This document shows positions 20,766 through 29,417 of a stretch of DNA of 50,729 nt, one piece after another; within the stretch, counting starts at the first letter, position 1; every line of letters starts with the position of its first letter. Both the position numbers and the translations under genes were made by a program. The notes below the pieces were generated by a model, which saw only the letters and a list, made by a program, of their open reading frames with translations, did no database searches and was not told where the DNA came from. This DNA comes from Pseudorhodoplanes sinuspersici. Its GTDB lineage: Bacteria > Pseudomonadota > Alphaproteobacteria > Rhizobiales > Xanthobacteraceae. Location of the stretch: contig CAMBBO010000002.1 of NCBI GenBank assembly GCA_945862935.1, forward strand, positions 1 to 50,729, written 5' to 3'.

Positions 20766-20880
20766 TAAAAGGTCCTGCCGAATATGGCGCGCTGCCTTCA
20801 TAGTGCCGACTTTCACCCATTATTGCGGTATCGTTAGCCGCTTTGAAAGCCGGGCGGTATTCTGCAAGTTTCGAGAGGCC

Positions 20881-21573
20881 ATGATGATTCCTTCATTGCT
20901 TTCGCGGTGCGCGCCGCTCACTGCTTTGTTGCTTCTCGCAGCGCCGGTGCAGGCGCAAACCCCTGTTGCGCCGGCGAAGCCCGCTGCGGCAAAGCCTGCA
21001 GCTCCGAAGCCCGCCGCCGCTTCGGCCGCGAAACCCGCCCCTGCCAAACCGGCAGCACCCGCCGCCGCCAAGCCCGCGGCACCGGCTGCCGCGAAACCCG
21101 CAGCGCCCGCTGCGAGCACGCAGCCTTCTCTGCTCGGCCAGTTTGGCGACTGGGACGCGTATGCGGCCGCGCCCGGCGGCAAGAAGCTCTGCTTCGCGCT
21201 GGCCAAGCCCGCTTCGTCCACGACGAATCCGCCGAATCGGCGCAACGACAGCATGACGACGTTCATTTTCGTGTCGTCGCGTCCCGGTGAAAAGGTGAAG
21301 GACGAAGTGTCGATCCTTATCGGGGGCTACGCCTTCAAGCCTGCGACTGACGCATCGGCGCAGATCGGCACGGCATCCTTCCCGATGTACACTCAAAAAG
21401 ATGGTGCCTGGATCAAGAACGCGGCCGAGGAAGCGCGCTTCGTCGATGCGATGCGCAAAGGCGCGGACATGACGGTGAAGGGCACGACCGACAAGGGAAC
21501 CGAGATGATCGACAAATTCTCGCTGAAAGGCCTCGATCAGGCGCTCGCCCGCGTCGCGCAGGAATGTAAGTAA
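20881..21573 (+). CDS. Invasion-associated locus B (IalB) family protein with Ala/Pro/Lys-rich linker
   Basis: Signal peptide, AKPAAPAAAKPAAPAAAKPAAP repeats, FGDWDAYAAAPGGKKLCFALAKP. Confidence 0.85.
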   Translation: MMIPSLLSRCAPLTALLLLAAPVQAQTPVAPAKPAAAKPAAPKPAAASAAKPAPAKPAAPAAAKPAAPAAAKPAAPAASTQPSLLGQFGDWDAYAAAPGGKKLCFALAKPASSTTNPPNRRNDSMTTFIFVSSRPGEKVKDEVSILIGGYAFKPATDASAQIGTASFPMYTQKDGAWIKNAAEEARFVDAMRKGADMTVKGTTDKGTEMIDKFSLKGLDQALARVAQECK

Positions 21574-21631
21574 GCCTGCGCGGCAGGATGCGGATCGCGC
21601 GCGTCGATCCTATTTGTGATACACGCGCGCC

Positions 21632-22855
21632 GTGATCGATATGACCATTCTTGCTGAACCGCTGGAGAAGACCCCGCTGGAGCGATACGTCGCCCCGGCG
21701 AAGCCGTCGCTTGCGGGCGCAACGCGCGGCGAGCTCGCCGAGATGCTGGGCCGCGTCGGCGTGCCGGAGCGCGAGCGCAAGATGCGCGTGCAGCAGCTCT
21801 GGCACTGGATTTACCTGCGCGGGGCGACTGATTTCGACACCATGACCAGCGTGTCGAAAGGTTTGCGCGCGACGCTCACAGAGCACTACACGCTCGACCG
21901 CCCAAACATTGTCGCCGAGCAGGTTTCGGTGGACGGTACGCGCAAATGGCTGATTGAGTTGCCCGGCGAACATGCGGGCGAGCGGCCGCATCAGGTTGAG
22001 ACCGTCTATATTCCGGAAACTGATCGCGGCACGCTTTGCGTATCGAGTCAGGTTGGATGCACGCTTACCTGCTCGTTTTGCCATACCGGCACGCAACGTC
22101 TCGTTCGCAATCTCACGGCTGCGGAGATCACCGCGCAGATTTTGATCGCGCGCGACCGGCTCGGCGATTATCCCGGCATGACGCACGCCACCGGGCCGGG
22201 ACTGCCGACCGAGGGCGAGCGCTTCGTCTCCAACATCGTCATGATGGGAATGGGCGAGCCGCTTTATAATTTCGAAGCCGTGCGAGATGCACTTCTAACC
22301 GCGCAGGACGCCGAAGGGCTGACGCTCTCGCGGCGCCGAATCACTCTGTCTACGTCCGGTGTCGTGCCGAACATTCCGCGCGCGGGCGACGAGATCGGCA
22401 CCATGCTTGCAATCTCGTTGCATGCTGTACGCGATGATTTGCGCGACGAACTCGTGCCGCTGAACCGGAAATATCCGATCAAGGATTTGCTCGACGCCTG
22501 CCGGAGTTATCCCGGCGTCTCGAACGCAAAGCGCATCACGTTCGAATATGTCATGCTCAAGGGCATCAACGATTCGCTTGCCGAGGCGAAGGAGCTGGTC
22601 CGCTTGCTCATGGGCATCCCCGCCAAGATCAATCTCATTCCATTCAATCCTTGGCCGGGCACGAAATACGAATGCTCGGATTGGGATCAGATCGAGAAGT
22701 TTTCCGACGTGGTGTTCAACGCGGGCTATGCTTCGCCTGTTCGCACGCCGCGCGGGCGCGATATCCTCGCTGCCTGCGGTCAGCTCAAGAGCGAAACCGA
22801 AAAGCTCACTGCACGCGAGCGCATGGCACTGCGCGCGATGGCGATGACAGATTGA
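21632..22855 (+). CDS. rlmN: 23S rRNA (adenine2503-C2)-methyltransferase
   Basis: [31 protein letters not shown] (radical SAM), [23 protein letters not shown]-like block. Confidence 0.97.
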   Translation: MIDMTILAEPLEKTPLERYVAPAKPSLAGATRGELAEMLGRVGVPERERKMRVQQLWHWIYLRGATDFDTMTSVSKGLRATLTEHYTLDRPNIVAEQVSVDGTRKWLIELPGEHAGERPHQVETVYIPETDRGTLCVSSQVGCTLTCSFCHTGTQRLVRNLTAAEITAQILIARDRLGDYPGMTHATGPGLPTEGERFVSNIVMMGMGEPLYNFEAVRDALLTAQDAEGLTLSRRRITLSTSGVVPNIPRAGDEIGTMLAISLHAVRDDLRDELVPLNRKYPIKDLLDACRSYPGVSNAKRITFEYVMLKGINDSLAEAKELVRLLMGIPAKINLIPFNPWPGTKYECSDWDQIEKFSDVVFNAGYASPVRTPRGRDILAACGQLKSETEKLTARERMALRAMAMTD

Positions 22856-22866
22856 TGGAGATTTGA

Positions 22867-23316
22867 ATGTCGTTCATCGGCCGGATCTTCGTCATCCTGT
22901 TTGCTCTCTTTTTTGCTTATATCGCGGCCGGTCTGGCCTTCGCGCTCGGCATGGTCGCGCCCGACATCGGCGTGATGGATTACGACCCGATCGAACGATT
23001 TTTCGTTTTCGGCATCGGCTTCATCACGACCACCATTGCCGTTTCGATTGCGATATTCCCGACGCTGTTGCTTACCGGAATCGCCGAGGCGCTCAATCTG
23101 CGCTCGTTTCTCTTTTACGGAGTATGCGGCGGCCTCGTTGGTGCGATGGTTTATTTCGGCACGGATACGACGTCGATCATGGAAAATTCCACCGACATCA
23201 CCCCGATCCGCTTCTCGCTGCAACTCGCTGCGGCAGCGGGCATCATCGGCGGCATCGTTTATTGGCTTGTCGCCGGCCGCAACGCGGGCCGTCGGAAGAC
23301 CTACGGACGCGTTTAG
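22867..23316 (+). CDS. Hypothetical multi-TM membrane protein
   Basis: Four hydrophobic segments; starts 11 nt after rlmN stop. Confidence 0.7.
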   Translation: MSFIGRIFVILFALFFAYIAAGLAFALGMVAPDIGVMDYDPIERFFVFGIGFITTTIAVSIAIFPTLLLTGIAEALNLRSFLFYGVCGGLVGAMVYFGTDTTSIMENSTDITPIRFSLQLAAAAGIIGGIVYWLVAGRNAGRRKTYGRV

Positions 23317-23954
23317 TTATTCCGCGCCAATAGCAGCCGCACCGCGAACGCGCCCATAATTCCTGCGAACGACCAGTCGATCGCGCGCATCACGCGCGGC
23401 GATTTACGCAGCGCTGCTGTGAACTTTTCCGCCATGAAGATGAGCAACGCACAGGTCGGAATTCCGAGTGCGGTGAAATAAAGTCCGAGGAATAGCAATT
23501 TGCCCGCAGCGTTCGGATCGTTGACGCTGACGAATTGTGGCAGGAACGTCAGAAAGAACATCACGATCTTCGGGTTGAGCAGATTCACGCCGAGGCCCAT
23601 CAGATAGACTTGCCCCAGCGATTTTTGTTTCGCGGCTCCGTGCTTGATTGTGAGCGCCGAACCGTGGCGCACGGCCTGGTATCCAAGCCACACGAGATAG
23701 ATCGCGCCGACGATCTTGATCGCGGTGAATGCGGCCGCCGACGCGACCAGCAAGGCCGACAATCCGAATGGCACCAGCATCGAATGCACCAGCAAGCCTG
23801 TGCACGCGCCGAGCATCGCGGCGATCCCCCGTGCGCGACCTGCGGTCAATGTCTGCCCGATGAACAGCGTCATGTCCGGCCCCGGCGTCAGCGCCAGAAT
23901 GAGCGAGGCGACGGTGAAGGCGGCGAGGGCTTCGGCCGAGGGAAGGAAGAACAT
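23313..23954 (-). CDS. LysE/RhtB family translocator
   Basis: ALTPGPDMTLFIGQTLTAGRARGIAAMLGACTGLLVH. Confidence 0.92.
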   Translation of the reverse strand: MFFLPSAEALAAFTVASLILALTPGPDMTLFIGQTLTAGRARGIAAMLGACTGLLVHSMLVPFGLSALLVASAAAFTAIKIVGAIYLVWLGYQAVRHGSALTIKHGAAKQKSLGQVYLMGLGVNLLNPKIVMFFLTFLPQFVSVNDPNAAGKLLFLGLYFTALGIPTCALLIFMAEKFTAALRKSPRVMRAIDWSFAGIMGAFAVRLLLARNN

Positions 23955-24142
23955 TGGAAGGCTCCGGGGCTAGCTACTTTCCAACAAGCCGCCGCTGCGA
24001 GGTCAAGTGGCCAGGAAATGGACGGTTCCGGGGTGCCCTGACTGAGGTGAGGCGTGTATCGGGCTAACCTTCACCCAAGGGAGGGAGGAAAGCGGCGCCG
24101 CGCCGTGCTAGAAGCGCGGCTTGAGACGAGCCGGGCCTTGAG

Positions 24143-24472
24143 ATGAACGCAAAATCCTTCACACTTTCCGACCTTGCCGCACGCGTGAAAGAACGCGCGC
24201 AGGCGAGCGCGGGTGAATCCTATACCCGCAAGCTGCTCGACAAGGGCATCTCGCATGTCGCCAAGAAATTCGGCGAGGAAGCGGCCGAAACGGTGATCGC
24301 CGCGGTCAGCGAGGACAAGTCGCGCGTGATTTCCGAAACCGCCGACCTTCTTTATCATCTGGTGGTGCTGCTCGAAGCGCGCGGCGTCTCGATCGCGGAA
24401 GTGGAAAGCGCGCTTGCCGCGCGCACCGCGCAATCGGGTCTCGCGGAAAAAGCTTCCCGCCCGCGCGAGTAA
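24143..24472 (+). CDS. hisE: Phosphoribosyl-ATP pyrophosphatase
   Basis: [52 protein letters not shown]. Confidence 0.95.
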   Translation: MNAKSFTLSDLAARVKERAQASAGESYTRKLLDKGISHVAKKFGEEAAETVIAAVSEDKSRVISETADLLYHLVVLLEARGVSIAEVESALAARTAQSGLAEKASRPRE

Positions 24473-24477
24473 CTTGG

Positions 24478-25431
24478 ATGGACGAACGCATCCCTACGGA
24501 AGTTTCTCCTTATCGTAGCTTCACCCGCGCGCAATGGGCGGCGTTGCGCGAGGATACGCCGATGACGCTGACGCAAGGCGAGGTCGCGGCGTTGCGCTCG
24601 CTGCACGACCGGTTCGATCTGAAGGAAGTCGAGGACATCTATCTACCGCTTTCGCGTTTGCTGTCGCTTTATGTCGGCGCAACGCAACGTCTTTTCCGCG
24701 CGCAGCGAAGCTTCCTCGGAATCGAAGACAAGAAGATGCCTTACATTATCGGTGTCGCGGGTTCGGTCGCGGTTGGCAAGTCCACCACGGCGCGCGTGCT
24801 GCAGGCTTTGCTCGCGCGCTGGCCGAACACGCCGAAGGTCGATCTCGTAACCACCGATGGCTTTCTCTATCCAAACTCTGTGCTCGCGCAGGAAGGATTG
24901 ATGGAGAAGAAAGGCTTCCCGGAAAGCTACGATCTCTCCGAGTTGCTGCATTTTCTCTCAGGCATCAAGGCCGGACAGCGCCCGGTGCGCGCGCCGATCT
25001 ATTCGCACATCGTCTATGATGTCATGCCGAACGAATGGGTGGAGATCGACCGCCCCGATATTCTCATCGTCGAGGGCTTGAACGTGCTGCAGACCGGACG
25101 CCTGCCAAAGGATGGCAAGGCCATTCCGTTCGTATCGGACTTCTTCGATTTCTCGATCTATCTCGACGCGGAAGAAGACGTGCTGCGCAAATGGTATGTC
25201 GATCGCTTTCTTGCGCTGCGGATCACCGCGTTCCGCGATCCGATGTCGTATTTCCATCGCTATTCGAAATTGTCGGACGCGGAAGCGGTCGAGACCGCGA
25301 GCGGCATCTGGGATCGCATCAATCTCGTCAATTTGCGCGAGAACATCTTGCCGACACGGCCGCGCGCAAGTCTGATCCTGAAGAAAGCGGCTTCGCACAT
25401 GGTCGACCAAGTGCTGCTGCGCAAGCTGTAG
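24478..25431 (+). CDS. coaA: Pantothenate kinase
   Basis: [50 protein letters not shown]. Confidence 0.97.
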   Translation: MDERIPTEVSPYRSFTRAQWAALREDTPMTLTQGEVAALRSLHDRFDLKEVEDIYLPLSRLLSLYVGATQRLFRAQRSFLGIEDKKMPYIIGVAGSVAVGKSTTARVLQALLARWPNTPKVDLVTTDGFLYPNSVLAQEGLMEKKGFPESYDLSELLHFLSGIKAGQRPVRAPIYSHIVYDVMPNEWVEIDRPDILIVEGLNVLQTGRLPKDGKAIPFVSDFFDFSIYLDAEEDVLRKWYVDRFLALRITAFRDPMSYFHRYSKLSDAEAVETASGIWDRINLVNLRENILPTRPRASLILKKAASHMVDQVLLRKL

Positions 25432-25432
25432 C

Positions 25433-27634
25433 TCACGCGGCGATTTGGGCTTTCGCAACAATCGCGTCAAGCAGAGCTGCGAGTTTCTCCCGGTCGAGCG
25501 GCTTTACCAGGAATGAATCCATTCCCGCAGCGAGGCATGCTTCGCGATGCTCGGGAAACGCATTCGCGGTCAGGGCAACGATCGGAACGCGCGTGCCTGT
25601 TTCCTGCGCGCGAATGCGGCGCGTGGCTTCGAGGCCGTCGATGCCGGGCATGCGCACGTCCATCAGCACAAGGTCGAACGGCGCGCCGCTCGCTTGCGCC
25701 GAGAGAAAAGATTCCAACGCCGCTTCGCCATCGGTCGCAAGAACTGGCCGGTGCCCAAGCTTGGTCAGCAGCGACCGCGCGAGCAGCGCGTTGATCTCGT
25801 TGTCCTCTGCGACAAGGATCGAGAATCCCTTCGTGGTTGCCGGAATATAGCGCGACTCGGTTGACGCAGGCTCGACAGAAAAATCAGCATTGCGTGCGCG
25901 CAATCGCAGTGCGAGCGAGGTCGCGCGAATGGGCTTGATGAGATAGCCGGTGAAACCCGCCTCGTTCAGCGCTGGCAATTCGTGGCGTGCCGAGGGCGTG
26001 GTCAGAACGATGCGCCGCGGGATCGCACGCGCACCGGTATCCATCAGCGCGGCGTGGGCTTCGGCGCCAAGCATGTGATCGACGAGGATCGCATCCCATT
26101 CGCGTTCCGGCATCAGCGCTGCGGCGATGTCCGCGCTCTGTGCGACGACGGTTTTTGCGCCCCAGCGCGTCAGCCGGCGCGCTACAAGCGTTGCTTCGAT
26201 TGCGGCGCCTGCGACGATCAGTACCGCGCAGCCGGAGAAATCCGGCATATCCGGCATTTCGGGTGTCGCGTCCGCAGGTGTCAGCGTGACAGTGAATTCA
26301 AATAGCGCTCCTGCGCCCGGCGAGCTTTCGACCGAGATCGTGCCGCCCATGTGTTCGACGATGTGACGTGAAATCGCAAGGCCAAGGCCGGTGCCATTCG
26401 CCTGCACTCCGGCTTGTTCGAATTCACGGAAGATGCGCTCTTGTTCCGCAGGCGCAATGCCGATTCCGGTATCGCGCACCTTGAAGCTGACTTCATTCGG
26501 CCAGATGCCGGGCTCTGCGACAATCGCGACGCCGCCTTGTTCTGTGAACTTGATCGCGTTGCCCGCAAGGTTGAGCAAAACCTGACGTAGGCGTGCGACG
26601 TCGCCAACCACGCGCGAGGGCAGCGCATCGTCTGCATAGCAGGCAATCTCGATGCCTTTCGTCTGCGCGCGGGGCGCCAGCAATTCGGCGACATCTTCCA
26701 CGAGTGATGCAAGCGACAGCGGTCTGGCTTCGAGGTCGATTCGTCCCGCTTCGATCTTGGAGAAGTCGAGAATTTCCTCGATCAGCGAAAGCAATGTATC
26801 GCCGGAGCTGCGCACGGCTTTGGTGTAAGTGATCTGCTCAGGCGTGAGAGGCGTGTCGAGCAACAGGTCCGACATGCCGAGAATGCCGTTCAGGGGCGTG
26901 CGGATTTCGTGGCTGACCATCGCGAGGAATCGCGACTTCGCGCGGCTGGCATCCTCGGCTTGATCGCGCGCTTCGGCGAGTGCCTGTTCGGCCTGCGTGC
27001 GGTCGGTGACATCGCGTCCGACGCTCTGGATATGTGTTTCCCTGCCCGAGCGCACGGGAACGTCGCGCCAGGCGATCCAGCGCGGCCCGTTCGCGGTTGC
27101 AATCTTCTGGTCGTGCAAGCGCGTACCGTCGCGCGACGCCGCTACATCGCCTTGTTCGAGAATGGCGAAGGCGCTTGTCTGACCTGTGATGTCGCTGCGC
27201 GGTTTGCCCGCGAGTACGCAAATCGCGTCGTTGACGTAGGTGATCGTGCCGTCGCGCCCGCGACGCAGAATGAGATCGCCCTGCGCCTCCACGAGCACGT
27301 TGGCGCGATCCGCCGTTTCAGCAAGTTCCTTATTGAGGCGCGTCAGATCTTCGGCGTTGGCTTCGGCGGCGCGCAATCGGCTGCGGAGCCTGCGCTGAAA
27401 GAGCACCATCATGGCAATCACGATGCAGGAGATCGCGAGCAGGCCCGCGATGCCGATCGCGAAAAGGTGCGGATTGTAATTGCTGTGCGCGTTGTCCTGA
27501 ATTTGCGAGGTAAAGCCCATGCCGATGCTGAAACCGACGGTCAGCAGCATGATCCAGCGCAAGGTGCGCGTGACGAAGGGATACCTGGAAATTGCGCGGA
27601 ATGGCTGCGCCAGCCTTTGCCGAATACGCATCAC
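25433..27634 (-). CDS. Hybrid sensor histidine kinase (2 TM, PAS, HisKA, HATPase, two REC domains)
   Basis: FLAMVSHEIRTPLNGILGMSDLLLDT H-box, GNAIKFTEQGG N-box, GTGLGLAISRHIVEHMGG, C-terminal ILVAEDNEINALLARSLL...LVLMDVRMPGIDG. Confidence 0.95.
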   Translation of the reverse strand: MMRIRQRLAQPFRAISRYPFVTRTLRWIMLLTVGFSIGMGFTSQIQDNAHSNYNPHLFAIGIAGLLAISCIVIAMMVLFQRRLRSRLRAAEANAEDLTRLNKELAETADRANVLVEAQGDLILRRGRDGTITYVNDAICVLAGKPRSDITGQTSAFAILEQGDVAASRDGTRLHDQKIATANGPRWIAWRDVPVRSGRETHIQSVGRDVTDRTQAEQALAEARDQAEDASRAKSRFLAMVSHEIRTPLNGILGMSDLLLDTPLTPEQITYTKAVRSSGDTLLSLIEEILDFSKIEAGRIDLEARPLSLASLVEDVAELLAPRAQTKGIEIACYADDALPSRVVGDVARLRQVLLNLAGNAIKFTEQGGVAIVAEPGIWPNEVSFKVRDTGIGIAPAEQERIFREFEQAGVQANGTGLGLAISRHIVEHMGGTISVESSPGAGALFEFTVTLTPADATPEMPDMPDFSGCAVLIVAGAAIEATLVARRLTRWGAKTVVAQSADIAAALMPEREWDAILVDHMLGAEAHAALMDTGARAIPRRIVLTTPSARHELPALNEAGFTGYLIKPIRATSLALRLRARNADFSVEPASTESRYIPATTKGFSILVAEDNEINALLARSLLTKLGHRPVLATDGEAALESFLSAQASGAPFDLVLMDVRMPGIDGLEATRRIRAQETGTRVPIVALTANAFPEHREACLAAGMDSFLVKPLDREKLAALLDAIVAKAQIAA

Positions 27635-27785
27635 GCCCCATCGTCGTGCCGCCGGTCTGCGGCGCTGCGCGCCATGACCGGTCGGATGTCAATTCGGGGA
27701 ACTATAGAGGCAGGATGTTGCCATTCCCCTTCACTGGCGCGCGTGTGGGCAGCGCGCGGCGAAGGCGGTTAACGAAAGGTTAAGA

Positions 27786-28229
27786 TCAGCGGCGCTCGGC
27801 GACGTTGCGGCGCTGCGAAGATTTCCAGATCGCGGCGAGCAAGGCCGCGGCATCCGCCGGAGCGTAGCGGGTGGAATTCACAAAGACCTTGTAGTCGGCG
27901 GTCTCTGGCTTGGCCGAGAGGACGACCGTGACATCCGGACGCTTCTCGTTTTCGTCCGCGCGAACCGTGGTGATGCGTTTCGCCGTGCCGCATGGGTCGT
28001 TTCCTTCGTCTGCGTCGTCGGCGAGGATGAAATCGGCGATTTCGGCCTGTTCGACGATCTGCATGCGAAGATCGGGGGATGGGTTTTGCGCATCGACACG
28101 GATGCGGACGTCAGCCGACCCGGATTTGATTAGCTGGTAGGTGGTCTTGCCCGAGTTGAAGCACAGATCGCCGGCGGCAGCAGGAGTTGCGAGAAGAAGC
28201 ACCGCGATTGTCGCGTAGCGCATGTCCAT
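27786..28229 (-). CDS. Hypothetical secreted protein
   Basis: Signal-peptide-like MDMRYATIAVLLLATPAAAGDLC. Confidence 0.6.
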   Translation of the reverse strand: MDMRYATIAVLLLATPAAAGDLCFNSGKTTYQLIKSGSADVRIRVDAQNPSPDLRMQIVEQAEIADFILADDADEGNDPCGTAKRITTVRADENEKRPDVTVVLSAKPETADYKVFVNSTRYAPADAAALLAAIWKSSQRRNVAERR

Positions 28230-28313
28230 CCTCCATGGGAGCAGACAAATGCCTGCGCTTCCAGCGTGACGGATGGTGGTTAATGGCCGCTTAAATCGGC
28301 CGTCACGCGTATG

Positions 28314-28814
28314 TCACGCGGCGCGGCGGATTTCATCGGAAGCTGCCCGGTAGGACAACGCTTCGGCGAGATGCACGCGGCCGACATGTTCCGCGCCATC
28401 GAGATCGGCGAGCGTGCGCGCCACCCGTAGTACGCGGTGATAGCCACGCGCAGAAAGCTGCATCGCATCGGCCGCGTCGCGCAGGAGCGTCAGTCCCGCA
28501 GCGTCGGGCTTGGCGATCTGTTCCAGCACGGCGCTCGCGGCCTGCGCGTTTGTCCGCACGTTGGGCATAGCGAGGGCAGCGTATCGCTCGGCCTGGATGT
28601 CGCGTGCCATTGCGACACGGGCTGCGACCTCACGGCTTCCTTCCGCGGGCGGTGGCAGAATGAGATCGGCCGCAGTGACGGCTGGTACGTCAATATGCAA
28701 GTCGATCCGGTCAAGCAAAGGACCGGAAAGGCGTCCTTGATAATCGGCGGCGCAACGCACATTCGCGCCGCGCTTGCAGATGTATCCGGGATCGCTCGCG
28801 TGCCCGCAGCGGCA
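28314..28814 (-). pseudogene. comM: C-terminal fragment of ComM/YifB Mg-chelatase-like helicase
   Basis: Frame reads CRCGHASDPGYICKRGANVRCAADYQGRLSGPLLDRIDLHIDVPAV...VARTLADLDGAEHVGRVHLAEALSYR; N-terminal AAA+ part missing, upstream frame non-homologous and closed by TAG. Confidence 0.85.
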
Positions 28815-28861
28815 AAATTTCGCATTAAATCTCGTTATCTCCGCAAAAACGGAGTGGATTC

Positions 28862-29041
28862 CTACCTATCAATCCCGCCCTTGCTGTCCTTGTCGGCTTG
28901 CTCGCGAAGCCCGCGCTCAAGGTCGTCTAGGGCCTGATCTGCCGTTTCCTTGGAGGCGGGCTTTTTGGGCGCGGGCGGCGTCTTGAGCATCCGCCGGAGG
29001 ACGTTGTCACGGGCTTCGTTGTCTTCGCGGCGCTTACTCAT
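28862..29041 (-). CDS. Short hypothetical protein (59 aa), highly charged
   Basis: MSKRREDNEARDNVLRRMLKTPPAPKKPASKETADQALDDLERGLREQADKDSKGGIDR*; just below the supplied ORF-track size cut-off. Confidence 0.5.
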   Translation of the reverse strand: MSKRREDNEARDNVLRRMLKTPPAPKKPASKETADQALDDLERGLREQADKDSKGGIDR

Positions 29042-29052
29042 GCGGGCCTCGA

Positions 29053-29075
29053 AAATTATGGTCCCACCATAATTT
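29053..29075. repeat. Perfect inverted repeat, 10-bp arms, 3-nt spacer, upstream of the 59-aa ORF
   Basis: AAATTATGGT-CCC-ACCATAATTT. Confidence 0.9.
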
Positions 29076-29122
29076 GTTCACGGACAGTGAAGTTTTGCGA
29101 ACTTTTCTGGGTCTAAGTCACG

Positions 29123-29410
29123 GCTATCCTTGGGATAGCTGGAATCCGCGCTTGCTGTATGGGGTGCAGCGCGGTGATTCTACTACCCCAGATTCGCGGG
29201 AAGGCGAGATCGGCTTTTAGGGCCGATCCCGCATTTCCGTTTGGGCCGGACAAGTGTGGGGGCGTGGCTTCCGACCCTGTCCCCCGAGGGTGCAAGTCCC
29301 TCCCGGTCCACCTTCTCCCCCCTTCCACAAGGGGGAGACTTCTCGGAACGGCTCCCTTCCATAAGGAGCCGCCTCTACCTGAGGCCAGTGGGGAAACCCG
29401 CTGGCCTCAG
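29123..29410 (+). ncRNA. Candidate structured RNA ending in a GNRA-capped terminator
   Basis: Successive hairpins at 29123-29139, 29142-29180, 29208-29228, tRNA-like module 29243-29312, 29314-29338, 29349-29371, 29379-29410; no plausible ORF. Confidence 0.4.
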
Positions 29411-29417
29411 CCGTTTT
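29379..29417 (+). terminator. Rho-independent-terminator-like hairpin
   Basis: CTGAGGCCAG-T-GGG-GAAA-CCC-G-CTGGCCTCAG (14-bp stem including one T.G) followed by ccgTTTT. Confidence 0.6.

Noticed and set aside
29379-29410. Group II intron domain V
   Set aside because: GAAA-capped hairpin of similar size, but it lacks the AGC catalytic triad and the 2-nt bulge, and no reverse transcriptase ORF is present.
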